Of a stretch of DNA of 27,792 nucleotides, positions 16,239 to 22,888 are shown one piece after another. The notes under the pieces are model-generated. The model was not told the origin of the DNA. It did not search any database and saw only the letters and a program-made list of their open reading frames with translations. This stretch comes from a virus: positions 1 through 27,792 of the IMG/VR virus record IMGVR_UViG_3300047274_000047; one strand, written 5' to 3'. The position numbers and the translations under genes are program-made. Each line of letters opens with the position of its first letter. Positions within the stretch are counted from its first letter, which is position 1.

Positions 16239-17367
16239 ACGGCTTGCCGTTTATTTTGATGTCAAGTGAGGGGTCAAGTTTCTGCATTCGGTCAATGATA
16301 ACCTGACAATACTTCGGGTCAAGTTCCATACCATAGCACTTGCGGTTGAGTTGGTGTGCTGCTACCATCGTAGAGCCGCTACCGAGAAAGCCATCAAATA
16401 ATAAATCACCTTTAACGTGGTCTTGAATTACTTCAGATAGCATCTTGATTGGTTTTTGAGTTGGGTGAACTCGCTTTTCTTTTTCTCCTGCTCTAATCAT
16501 TCCGTTCCAAAGTTGGTCGTAAATTCTTATCGGGGTATGAAAGCTGCACCAAGCCATTTCCCCATCAGCAAAAGTATTTCTAATATCAGTACCTGCTCTT
16601 TTGTTCCATATTAACCAACCATCGCTAAATGGCAAGAAGTCGGTAAAGTAATTACCACCCCAAATAATAAACCTATCCATACCAAGAGCAACGCAGGTAT
16701 CATAGAACTCTCTTGCCGTATCGGTTGTATCATCTGCGATAACCTCTGAATACTTACCCTTTTTTGCAACTCCAAAGTCAGCACCTACCATCTCTGACTT
16801 TACAACCTTAATGCCATAAGGTGGGTCGGTGAATACCATATCAGCCTTATGTCCATCCATAAGCCTTGCGACTGCATCGCTATCGGTAGAGTCCCCACAT
16901 AGCAGTCGGTGTTGACCTATCTCTATCAGGTCACCTAATACGATGTCCGTTTGTATTTCGGATGGTGCTTCGTAGTCATCCTCTTCGGCTTCAAGCACAG
17001 GGGTATTGTCAAACGGAAGCTCAAGCCCCCAATCCTCTAACGCCTCTACGTCCCATTGGTTAGCGAGCAAGTCCCAATCCCACTCTCCGAAGCCTACGTT
17101 GTCTTTGATTATGAATTCCGCCTGTTGCTGCTCGGTTAGGTTGTCCGCTACGATGATAGGCACTTCTTTAAGTCCTGCTGCGATGCAAGCCTTCAAGCGC
17201 ATATTACCGCCAAGCACAACCATATTGCTATCCACTACGATTGGGCGTAGCTCAAGCATTTCAGGGAACTCTTGGATGGACTTCGTTAGCTTCTTGAACT
17301 TGTCGTCCTTGATTATGCGTGGGTTGGTGGGGTTAGGAATAACCTGCGAGATAGGTACTCGTTTCAT
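16225..17367 (-). CDS. ParB-domain / N6-adenine DNA methyltransferase fusion
   Basis: A 380-residue two-domain protein. Residues 1-115 form a ParB/sulfiredoxin-like domain (ISQVIPNPTNPRIIKDD, RPIVVDSNMVVLGGNMRLKA). Residues 140-365 form a DNA amino-methyltransferase with the catalytic motif FTDPPYG (181-185), the AdoMet-binding motif FDGFLGSGST (about 324-333) and the late HPTQKPI (301-307). The DPPY motif and motif order fit an N6-adenine enzyme. Phage fusions of this kind modify the phage's own DNA, often against host restriction. Target sequence cannot be read from the protein. It lies between an HNH endonuclease and TerS, possibly coupling DNA modification to packaging timing. Confidence 0.88.
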   Translation of the reverse strand: MKRVPISQVIPNPTNPRIIKDDKFKKLTKSIQEFPEMLELRPIVVDSNMVVLGGNMRLKACIAAGLKEVPIIVADNLTEQQQAEFIIKDNVGFGEWDWDLLANQWDVEALEDWGLELPFDNTPVLEAEEDDYEAPSEIQTDIVLGDLIEIGQHRLLCGDSTDSDAVARLMDGHKADMVFTDPPYGIKVVKSEMVGADFGVAKKGKYSEVIADDTTDTAREFYDTCVALGMDRFIIWGGNYFTDFLPFSDGWLIWNKRAGTDIRNTFADGEMAWCSFHTPIRIYDQLWNGMIRAGEKEKRVHPTQKPIKMLSEVIQDHVKGDLLFDGFLGSGSTMVAAHQLNRKCYGMELDPKYCQVIIDRMQKLDPSLDIKINGKPYGQN

Positions 17368-17369
17368 AA

Positions 17370-17631
17370 TTAAATAACTCTTTTAGAAAGGTGGTGGTTG
17401 TGTGTTGCTTGTAAACGCTCTTTGTATTCTTTGATGTCACCGTATGCAACGTGGCAGGTTCTACATAAGGCCATCAGGTTCTCTATGGGTATCAGCAGTT
17501 TTGCTTCCACCCATACCACGAGATTCAATGTGGTGGATGTCTACGGCTTTAGCTTGGCAGACCTCGCAAGGCACAAAGTCGGTTGTGTCGTAGCCCATCC
17601 CCTTCAGGTAGACCTTTGTGTGGTTTTTCAT
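17370..17631 (-). pseudogene. HNH endonuclease interrupted by a +1 frameshift
   Basis: ATG at 17631 shares ATGA with the GT-A stop and reads MKNHTKVYLKGMGYDTTDFV, then PCEVCQAKAVDIHHIESRGM, then GGSKTADT. The frame then runs to a TAG at 17461..17463 (56 residues). If one C of the CCC at plus-strand 17487..17489 is skipped, the frame continues IENLMALCRTCHVAYGDIKE and YKERLQATHNHHLSKRVI to TAA at 17370. Together these give a complete 86-residue HNH endonuclease with the catalytic HHI and paired CxxC zinc ligands (CEVC and CRTC). The extra base may be a true mutation, a programmed +1 shift or a sequencing error. HNH enzymes near terminase genes often assist packaging cleavage or act as homing nucleases. 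Confidence 0.8.
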
Positions 17632-18155
17632 CGCAGAGCGTTATAATAGCAAAGGTAGGCATCTACGCAGATAAGTGTTCCTTGCTTGGCTACTGCCTCT
17701 GCAAAGGTTCCATCTGCCTCGTAGGTGTTATTGAATCTAATCTTTGGAACGTGGTAGGGTTTGAACATAAAGCAAGCGGTGTCTATGTTTCCGACTCTTG
17801 GTTGGTCGGTAGGGCGTAGCCTTCCTTCTTGTCCCCACGTTACGATTGATGAGTCAAGGTTGTGGATGGTTGACCATTGCTCGTTAAACTTCGGATGTAG
17901 GATGTTATCATCATCCAAAAAGTAAACCCAATCCTCTTGTGTGAATTGCTCTTGGTAGAGGTCAAGGAACTCGTTGCGTAGTGGATGTCCCCAATGACCT
18001 GTTCGCTTTGAGTAGTGGGTTACGTTTGCGCCTGTTGCTTCCTTGAAGTCGGTAGAGGCATCCATAATCACAACCCACGTAGCCCATTCAGGAATGTGCT
18101 GCTTGATGTACTTGAGGTTTTGTGGGCGTGAGCAAGGGGTTACAATGTAAAGCAT
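17628..18155 (-). CDS. GT-A fold glycosyltransferase (GT2-like)
   Basis: A 175-residue protein. It starts MLYIVTPCSRPQNLKYIKQH, the usual first strand of a GT-A enzyme. The metal/nucleotide-sugar binding DxD lies in WVYFLDDDNILHPKF (Asp 81-83), and a later IDTACFMFKPYHVP with FAEAVAKQGTLICVDAYLCY resembles the acceptor side. It would transfer a sugar from a nucleotide donor. The gene overlaps the second glycosyltransferase by 16 nt, so the pair is probably co-translated. The substrate is unknown: modified phage DNA bases, a virion protein or a host surface glycan are all possible. At 175 residues it is short compared with the usual GT2 length. Confidence 0.78.
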   Translation of the reverse strand: MLYIVTPCSRPQNLKYIKQHIPEWATWVVIMDASTDFKEATGANVTHYSKRTGHWGHPLRNEFLDLYQEQFTQEDWVYFLDDDNILHPKFNEQWSTIHNLDSSIVTWGQEGRLRPTDQPRVGNIDTACFMFKPYHVPKIRFNNTYEADGTFAEAVAKQGTLICVDAYLCYYNALR

Positions 18156-19081
18156 CGCAGTTCGTTTATTTTGTCCATCGTAAAATCTTGGACGAACTCG
18201 TATAACGAATCCGCAAGGTCTTGGACTTGGTTCGGGTTATCGTTGAGCCTCTTGATTGCTCCTGCCCATTCGCTTGGGTGGTTGATTGCAATGCAGTTGT
18301 CTTTGGTGATGTAGGGTTGGTAGGGATGCGTGTTGCTCACGATAAGAGCGCACTTGCTAAAACCTGCCTCAAGCATCTTTAGGTGCGATTTGCACTTGGC
18401 GAACTCTGAACCAACCAAAGGCACAAGGCTAACGTCAAAGAAGTCATACAGGCGATGGTATGAGTTCGGTGGGAAGGTATTTAGCTTGTATGGTGCTTTC
18501 ATCATTTCGGGGTAGCCATCTACGTCAGCAACGTAAGCCTCGTACCCCGTGAGGTCAATGGTTGATGCCTTTACATCCGCTTGATGGTGGTTGCCTCCGA
18601 TGTAGCCGAAGCGCACCTTATCTGATGGCTCTCGGTTTATCTGCCACGTTGGTACGCTGATGGCGTTGGGGATGATTCGGATGTTGGTGTTGTACTTCTT
18701 GACCTTTGAGGCGAGGTGCTTGTTGGTGACCCATACCTCATCTGCTGCTTTCATAGAGCGTATGATGCGGTCTTTCATCTGCCTTCCATAGAATCCGTTT
18801 AGGGGATGGTTAGGTGGTAGTACCCACCAATCATCATTGTCTACGATTAGCTTGATTCCTTCCTTGCGGCATAGCTTCACGAAGTCATCAAACGGCTCAA
18901 CAGGGAATGCACGGCTTGCAAAGAAGTGGGTGATTTTAGGCCATACTTCAGGAGCGATGTCCGTTATCTTCTCAATGAACATCACATCTGCCTCTTGGTG
19001 GCAGATTAGCGGAGCGAATACTCGGTGGTAGGTTACTCCCGAATTAGGCTTATGAAAGGCCACTACAAACGGCCTACTCAT
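18140..19081 (-). CDS. GT-B fold glycosyltransferase (GT4-like)
   Basis: A 313-residue protein with features of a GT-B enzyme. There is an N-terminal Rossmann-like half (VAFHKPNSGVTYHRVFAP, IKLIVDNDDWWVLPPNHPL), a linker with ADEVWVTNKHLASKVKKY and IRIIPNAISVP, and a C-terminal half with VRFGYIGGNHHQADV and the donor-binding region CKSHLKMLEAGFSKCALIVS. The pattern of a glycine turn (GYIGG) after the linker and a Glu in the late helix (KMLEAG) is characteristic of GT4-like retaining enzymes. It probably works with the adjacent GT-A enzyme to build a glycan. Substrate cannot be inferred. Confidence 0.8.
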   Translation of the reverse strand: MSRPFVVAFHKPNSGVTYHRVFAPLICHQEADVMFIEKITDIAPEVWPKITHFFASRAFPVEPFDDFVKLCRKEGIKLIVDNDDWWVLPPNHPLNGFYGRQMKDRIIRSMKAADEVWVTNKHLASKVKKYNTNIRIIPNAISVPTWQINREPSDKVRFGYIGGNHHQADVKASTIDLTGYEAYVADVDGYPEMMKAPYKLNTFPPNSYHRLYDFFDVSLVPLVGSEFAKCKSHLKMLEAGFSKCALIVSNTHPYQPYITKDNCIAINHPSEWAGAIKRLNDNPNQVQDLADSLYEFVQDFTMDKINELRCFTL

Positions 19082-19334
19082 AGTGTTCGCCTGTATTGCC
19101 GTTCTGCCCGATGATGTCCATCCGCTTGTTGAGTTCTTCTTCCATCAGCTCCCACTCTTGTTGTGCTTCGTGCATAGCACAGGCACGAACTTGGCGCAGA
19201 TTTTCACGCTCCCGCTCACGCATACGTTCAAGATATTGCACCCACATCTTCGCAGCTACGGCTCTGCGTTGGGGTTTAAACGGATAGGTGCTGCGTAGCC
19301 GAGCCATAGCGATACGCATAAATTGCTCTCTCAT
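19074..19334 (-). CDS. Small Arg/Glu-rich helical protein
   Basis: An 86-residue protein starting MREQFMRIAMARLRSTYPFK. Residues 30-75 form a long amphipathic helix with many Arg and Glu (YLERMRERERENLRQVRACA), likely a coiled coil. It shares 4 nt (ATGA) with the upstream gene and overlaps the GT-B gene by 8 nt. No family is recognised and the role is unknown. Confidence 0.6.
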   Translation of the reverse strand: MREQFMRIAMARLRSTYPFKPQRRAVAAKMWVQYLERMRERERENLRQVRACAMHEAQQEWELMEEELNKRMDIIGQNGNTGEHYE

Positions 19335-19552
19335 AGGTTTAGTTCGTTTTCGTTTAGGATGCGGTGTAGGATGTTGCGAATCTTCTCGTAGGCTTCGTGT
19401 TCCATGTCGGGCATTGAATCAGGAGCGTACTTGGTCAAAGCTCGCAGTTCGTTATCCATTACCCACATAGCGTACTTCCATTTAGCACCGTTGATTGCAT
19501 CTTGGAACTCCTCTTGCTCATCGGGTAGGTTGTATACGAGTGTTGCTTTCAT
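19331..19552 (-). CDS. Conserved small phage protein (73 aa)
   Basis: A 73-residue protein starting MKATLVYNLPDEQEEFQDAI, followed by NGAKWKYAMWVMDNELRALT. This MKATLVYNLP-EEF...W opening is one I associate with small proteins of unknown function in many phages of different hosts. It is predicted helical after residue 12. It overlaps the upstream gene by 4 nt (ATGA) and lies in a run of small early genes. Function is unknown. Confidence 0.65.
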   Translation of the reverse strand: MKATLVYNLPDEQEEFQDAINGAKWKYAMWVMDNELRALTKYAPDSMPDMEHEAYEKIRNILHRILNENELNL

Positions 19553-19971
19553 TTCTCGTTGGTGTTAAATGATTTCGTTTCTTGAACCATATGCAGAGCA
19601 AGAGTCATATAGCCCTTCACTCGTTCTGCCTTGTCTTCTGATTCCTGAATCGCTTGGAACGTATCGCATCCACTGCAAGAGCCATAGGCAACCGATGTAA
19701 AGATGTAGTCAGTCAATTCGGGTTCGTATACATTACTGCACAAGATGAAGATTTGATTTCCCTGATATTCTCCATCATCAATATTTACAAACCTGTTCCA
19801 ATTCCATTCGTTGAAATTAGTTAATTGTGAGTAGGTTTTTTGTGGCTTTGTTACAACCAAGCGAAAAAGAGTCTCATAGATATCCTGATAAGAGTTAGGC
19901 TCGTTCTCGTTTAGCCATTGCTCAAGGAGATGCTTGCGCTCCTCCCATTGTTTTACATAGTGTAGTATCAT
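19549..19971 (-). CDS. Conserved phage protein with a CSGC motif (140 aa)
   Basis: A 140-residue protein starting MILHYVKQWEERKHLLEQWL. The central region YIFTSVAYGSCSGCDTFQAI contains a CxxC-like CSGC that recurs in phage hypothetical proteins of this size. It may bind a metal or be redox active, but this is a guess. The start ATG at 19971 is preceded by TTTAAAACCAAT, a partial copy of the leader element seen at other early genes, and by a hairpin at 19985..20006, so it may begin a transcript segment. No function can be assigned. Confidence 0.65.
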   Translation of the reverse strand: MILHYVKQWEERKHLLEQWLNENEPNSYQDIYETLFRLVVTKPQKTYSQLTNFNEWNWNRFVNIDDGEYQGNQIFILCSNVYEPELTDYIFTSVAYGSCSGCDTFQAIQESEDKAERVKGYMTLALHMVQETKSFNTNEK

Positions 19972-19974
19972 ATT

Positions 19975-19986
19975 ATTGGTTTTAAA
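19975..19986 (-). promoter_or_regulatory. Partial leader element, CSGC-protein gene
   Basis: Minus-strand TTTAAAACCAAT, 3 nt before ATG 19971. It matches the first 12 bases of the TTTAAAACCAATCAA element and then diverges. Confidence 0.35.
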
Positions 19987-20006
19987 GGGGTCGTATCCGA
20001 CTCCTT
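19985..20006 (-). terminator. Hairpin after the exonuclease gene, possible weak terminator
   Basis: On the minus strand AAGGAGTCG pairs with CGACCCCTT around a GATA loop (nine positions, one A-C mismatch), followed only by TTT and AAAA. The stem begins inside the exonuclease stop codon. The short T tract makes it a weak terminator at best; it could also be an RNA-processing or stability element. Confidence 0.35.
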
Positions 20007-20775
20007 ATAGTTCTCCGAAGATTGTGTACGAGTCCAAGTCCTCACCCAAGATGAAGAACTGCTTGTAGAGTTGGATGGCCTCAAGCGTTTTTCTTTCGCC
20101 CTCTGCTACAAACTCAGGAGTGATGGAGTATATGCCTACGTCCAAGCTGCTCTTGTCAATAGCGATGAAGTAGAACTTGTCAATAGGTATTCCGAATAGT
20201 CGGGTGTAGATGAACGCTTGAACGTCATAACCATATTTTCGGGCGGCATAGGGCCACGCACGAAGGTCATTTGTCGTTTTAAGGTCAGCCAAGAAGCCGT
20301 CAGCAATGATGTCTGCCTTTGCTCTGAATGGCATCCCTTCTATCATTCCAATCGCAGGTTGCTCAAATTCGCAGCCTTGAATCATTGACAAGAAGTATTC
20401 GTTGCGTAGTAGGGCATCAGCGATGCGTTGAGCCTCGTCAAACTCCTTACGTGTGCAGATGTTGCGTTGGCCTTTTGCTTCTTGCCACGCCTTTGCGTTC
20501 TTGCTTTGCACCTCAATCACGTTGTACTCCTCCACACGATGCGGCTCAAGAGCCATCAGGTGAACGAGCCTACCTACCGAGAAGGCATCTGAATCCTCAC
20601 TGCCGTACTTGGTGACGTAGTGGTAGGTCTTGGGTGAGGTTAATAATAATTTACAAGCTGAAGATGACAAGGCATTCTTTGAAAGGTTGCCGTAGTAGAA
20701 GTCATCATCGTGCATACGGCTCTTTATGGTTTCTAAATCCCAAGTGCTGCCATCAAGTAGTTCTATGATTTTCAT
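20005..20775 (-). CDS. Exonuclease VIII / Cas4-like PD-(D/E)XK nuclease
   Basis: From the ATG at 20775 the protein has 256 residues. It shows the signature of RecE/exonuclease VIII C-terminal nucleases (PDDEXK, DUF3799-like): a conserved His in VGRLVHLMALEP (His72), GMPFRAKADIIADGFLADLKTT with the catalytic Asp155 and D-x-K (164-166), and the QxxxY motif VQAFIY (186-190). Such enzymes resect double-stranded DNA ends for recombination, usually with a RecT-type annealing protein, which was not found in this window. An upstream in-frame extension to 20853 would overlap the methyltransferase gene and lacks the family's usual opening. The chosen start overlaps its stop by 4 nt (ATGA) and carries the ACCAATCA leader. 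Confidence 0.82.
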   Translation of the reverse strand: MKIIELLDGSTWDLETIKSRMHDDDFYYGNLSKNALSSSACKLLLTSPKTYHYVTKYGSEDSDAFSVGRLVHLMALEPHRVEEYNVIEVQSKNAKAWQEAKGQRNICTRKEFDEAQRIADALLRNEYFLSMIQGCEFEQPAIGMIEGMPFRAKADIIADGFLADLKTTNDLRAWPYAARKYGYDVQAFIYTRLFGIPIDKFYFIAIDKSSLDVGIYSITPEFVAEGERKTLEAIQLYKQFFILGEDLDSYTIFGEL

Positions 20776-22052
20776 TGTTGATTGGTTTTGAATAAAGGTA
20801 AACAATTTTTTGCAACTGCCGCAACCACATCTACAGTTACTGCGTTGCCGCATTGCTTGTAGCGTTGGGTGTTGCTCATTGGCTTCACTACTCCATCGTA
20901 GTTGCCAAAGGCGGTATGGTTATCAGGGAATCCCTGTAAGCGTTCGCATTCAATAGGTGTGAGCCTTCTGATGCGGTAGCCATCAAACATCCGTAGAGAG
21001 TTGTGATGTGGCTCGGTAAGGGTTGGCGATTCGCTTCTTGCTACACGATTGTACAGGTCAAGAGCTTGCGGTTCTCCTTCTACGAATTCACTGTTCTCTA
21101 TTGTTTCGTTTAGAGCTTTGCTTGAATAGTTTGTTTTTAGCAATGGTTGACCACTACCATCTTCTCTTGCACGAGCTGCAAGCGTTGGGCAATTCCCATC
21201 CTTTCTCGGCCTCCATCCTTCATCACTACGATAGTCACCTATCTCGTGTTTGATAATCAAATCACTCTTGCCTGCATTTAAAGCAGGTGCGTGACCATCA
21301 GCATCGTAAACTCGGTCTTGCTGATATGGTTGCTTGCCGCCTGAATCATTCCGAGTTCCAATTTGCTTTACTTGAACCCTCATTGGTGATTTGTAATCGC
21401 CTGAAGTCAGGGTGCGACCTATACCATCGGAGTCATATACTCGTCTTGATTGCACATCGTTTTCGCAGCTTGCCACAACATTTATTCCGTTTAAAGAAGT
21501 TTGCTCATTGCTTTCTCCGATAGGAAGAACTCCTCGCCAACCTCGCTTGGGGGTTGTAGAATATCCGACAAGGTATATCCGCTCTCTATTTTGGGGTAGA
21601 AACCAACTTGTATTAAGCAGTTGCCATTCAAGTCTATAACCCCCAATGTTGGTAAAGGCTTGGATAATTGCCCAAAAGTCTGCGCCATCATTTGAGGAGA
21701 ACGTTCCTTTAACATTTTCCCACACAAATACACTTGGTCGGCATTCGCTAATAAGACGGATTGCTTGGAGGATAAGAGAACTTCTTTGTCCTTCCATCCC
21801 AAGTCGTTTTCCTGCCAATGAGAAATCTTGGCAAGGACTTCCAAAAGTGATGAGGTCAATTCGGGGAAGGTCTGCTCCCCGAACATTTGTAACTGATCCG
21901 ACATAAGTAGAGGTTGGGAATTGATGTTTGTAAACTGCGATAGCGTGTTGGTCTATCTCCGAGAAGTAGGATGTGACTTCGTATCCTGCTCGCTCAAAGC
22001 CAAGATGGAATCCACCGATTCCGCTAAACAGGTCAAGCTGATTAATCTTCAT
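20772..22052 (-). CDS. C5-cytosine DNA methyltransferase
   Basis: From the ATG at 22052 the protein has 426 residues. Motif I is LDLFSGIGGFHLGFE (7-20). Motif IV, FGSPCQDFSLAGKR, holds the catalytic Cys74. Motif VI is WENVKG (112-114 for ENV). Motif VIII is QNRERIYLVGY (154-164). The closing motifs IX-X are RRLTPIECERLQGFPDNHT and QCGNAVTVDVV (about 362-410). The target recognition part (200-350) has repeated RVYD-S/A-DG units followed by TL or AL (RVYDSDGIGRTL, RVYDADGHAPAL), plus RKDGNCPTL. The enzyme transfers a methyl group from AdoMet to C5 of cytosine in a specific target. It may protect phage DNA from host restriction. An in-frame extension upstream of MKINQL does not resemble the family, so the ATG 22052 start is preferred. 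Confidence 0.93.
   Translation of the reverse strand: MKINQLDLFSGIGGFHLGFERAGYEVTSYFSEIDQHAIAVYKHQFPTSTYVGSVTNVRGADLPRIDLITFGSPCQDFSLAGKRLGMEGQRSSLILQAIRLISECRPSVFVWENVKGTFSSNDGADFWAIIQAFTNIGGYRLEWQLLNTSWFLPQNRERIYLVGYSTTPKRGWRGVLPIGESNEQTSLNGINVVASCENDVQSRRVYDSDGIGRTLTSGDYKSPMRVQVKQIGTRNDSGGKQPYQQDRVYDADGHAPALNAGKSDLIIKHEIGDYRSDEGWRPRKDGNCPTLAARAREDGSGQPLLKTNYSSKALNETIENSEFVEGEPQALDLYNRVARSESPTLTEPHHNSLRMFDGYRIRRLTPIECERLQGFPDNHTAFGNYDGVVKPMSNTQRYKQCGNAVTVDVVAAVAKNCLPLFKTNQQ
20778..20789 (-). promoter_or_regulatory. Leader element copy, exonuclease gene
   Basis: Minus-strand AAAACCAATCAA, 2 nt before ATG 20775. It lies inside the last codons of the methyltransferase gene (FKTNQQ), so coding constraint and the leader share the same bases. 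Confidence 0.5.
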
Positions 22053-22218
22053 AACGCTGCAACCAAAATTCTTCTTCGGTCTTGGCACTATCGTACTGCA
22101 CCTTGCCCGTGAAGTAGGCTGATTGTATGTGCATCTTTTCAATGTGAAGGTAGGATTCCTTTGTGGCATCGCTGAACTCGGGATGGTTCTCAAAGAACAC
22201 GGTGAATGGTGTTTTCAT
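22042..22218 (-). CDS. Small protein of unknown function (58 aa)
   Basis: A 58-residue protein starting MKTPFTVFFENHPEFSDATK and ending FWLQRYED. It is hydrophilic with several aromatic residues and has no membrane segment. Starting at ATG 22218 puts it 1 nt after the upstream stop (22220..22222); an alternative ATG at 22230 would overlap that stop. Its end overlaps the methyltransferase start by 11 nt, typical of this compact operon. No family is recognised. Confidence 0.6.
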   Translation of the reverse strand: MKTPFTVFFENHPEFSDATKESYLHIEKMHIQSAYFTGKVQYDSAKTEEEFWLQRYED

Positions 22219-22219
22219 T

Positions 22220-22534
22220 TTAGTATTCATCTGCGGCTACTGACGTTGCCCAATTAATCCACTTGTAGTACAACTGCATATCCATCTTGGTAGGTGGATT
22301 GCTGATGTGTGAGGTTGGGTAGCTCGTGGTGTTGGTGTAGCCATCCTCGTTGTAGGATTCCTCCTTGTACTCAATAATCATTTCGTACGTGTACATCTTC
22401 ATTGGCGATTCGTAGCCAAGCCATTCAGCAAGGTACTCTTGGTCGGTTCCTGCTTCTACGGCATCCCAATAAGCTTGTGGCATCTCGTGAGAGTCCTCAA
22501 GCCACATCTGAAGGTCATCAATTTCAAATAGCAT
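22220..22534 (-). CDS. Small acidic protein of unknown function (104 aa)
   Basis: From ATG 22534 the product starts MLFEIDDLQMWLEDSHEMPQ and has 104 residues, rich in Glu, Tyr and Trp, with YTYEMIIEYKEESYNEDGYT in the middle and YYKWINWATSVAADEY at the end. The start lies 1 nt after the stop of the membrane miniprotein. An upstream in-frame ATG at 22561 would overlap that gene by 26 nt and adds a Cys-containing leader that looks unlike the rest. Function is unknown. Confidence 0.6.
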   Translation of the reverse strand: MLFEIDDLQMWLEDSHEMPQAYWDAVEAGTDQEYLAEWLGYESPMKMYTYEMIIEYKEESYNEDGYTNTTSYPTSHISNPPTKMDMQLYYKWINWATSVAADEY

Positions 22535-22535
22535 C

Positions 22536-22655
22536 TTACATTCCTGTGATAAATTCAACAATAGCCATTGACCCCATTAGGCAGCCAATGATAACGATAG
22601 AGGCAATGAGCTTCGCAAAGAAGACCTTGACTTGGTGTGCAAATATTTGTTTCAT
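22536..22655 (-). CDS. Membrane miniprotein (39 aa)
   Basis: A 39-residue protein starting MKQIFAHQVKVFFAKLIASI, then VIIGCLMGSMAIVEF and ending ITGM. A positively charged N-terminus is followed by one hydrophobic stretch (about residues 12-34) fit to span the inner membrane. It is the first gene after a well-matched promoter (22679..22708) and carries the 18-base leader element directly before its ATG. Small membrane proteins at the head of phage operons may act on the host envelope or exclusion; here the function is unknown. Confidence 0.65.
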   Translation of the reverse strand: MKQIFAHQVKVFFAKLIASIVIIGCLMGSMAIVEFITGM

Positions 22656-22656
22656 T

Positions 22657-22674
22657 TTGATTGGTTTTAAATGA
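22657..22674 (-). promoter_or_regulatory. Leader element copy, membrane miniprotein gene
   Basis: Minus-strand TCATTTAAAACCAATCAA, ending 1 nt before the ATG at 22655. It is identical over 18 bases to the copy before the SSB-like gene. It lies between a promoter and the start codon, so it is in the 5' untranslated RNA. Confidence 0.6.
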
Positions 22675-22678
22675 TACC

Positions 22679-22708
22679 CAAATATACTTAAAGTATTGAT
22701 ACCCACAA
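22679..22708 (-). promoter_or_regulatory. Bacteroidota-type promoter for the modification operon
   Basis: On the minus strand TTG (22706..22708) is followed by 19 bases and TATATTTG (22679..22686), matching the Bacteroidota sigma consensus (TTTG/TTG near -33, TAnnTTTG near -7). It lies between the terminator at 22739..22763 and the ATG at 22655, exactly where a new transcript would begin. Confidence 0.75.
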
Positions 22709-22738
22709 CGCTATGCGCTAAACTGAATATCTATTGCA

Positions 22739-22763
22739 CAAAAAAGAGGGCTATTTGCCCTCT
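22739..22763 (-). terminator. Strong rho-independent terminator ending the early operon
   Basis: On the minus strand a perfect 7-bp stem (AGAGGGC / GCCCTCT) with loop AAATA is followed by TTTTTTG. The 5' arm is formed by the last codons of the 45-residue gene, and its stop codon TAG lies in the loop/stem junction. It separates the replication block from the modification block. Confidence 0.88.
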
Positions 22764-22888
22764 CTCCATTGTGTGTAGCAAACTGCTACCGCTTGGTCTT
22801 TGTCAGTGTACTCGCTTCCGATAGCCTCCAAGCAGCGTTGGATGTATTCGGATTGCTTCTCGCCTGCGTTAGGTTTTGGAATTGGCAT
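22751..22888 (-). CDS. Small prohead-protease-associated-type domain protein (45 aa)
   Basis: From ATG 22888 the product starts MPIPKPNAGEKQSEYIQRCL and continues EAIGSEYTDKDQAVAVCYTQW. This IPKPN...F/YI-RC...EYxDxxQAxAxCYxxW pattern is a short domain often attached to phage head or portal proteins; here it stands alone among early genes. The ATG at 22888 matches the usual family opening (MPIPKP), whereas an in-frame extension to 22933 does not. It overlaps the endonuclease gene by 20 nt, and its 3' end forms the terminator stem. Role unknown. Confidence 0.7.
   Translation of the reverse strand: MPIPKPNAGEKQSEYIQRCLEAIGSEYTDKDQAVAVCYTQWREGK

Noticed and set aside
16446-16453. ACCAATCA inside the ParB/methyltransferase gene, followed by ATG
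   Set aside because: It encodes the conserved HPTQKPIKM segment of the enzyme, so the match to the leader element is explained by coding; no gene starts there.
19549-20006. Possible promoter after the hairpin near 19985
   Set aside because: No TAnnTTTG-like element with a spaced TTG was found in the short gap, so only a weak hairpin and a partial leader are reported.
21491-21904. 137-codon minus-strand frame inside the cytosine methyltransferase gene
   Set aside because: It lies in another frame of the conserved catalytic region of the methyltransferase, so it is a shadow of that gene.
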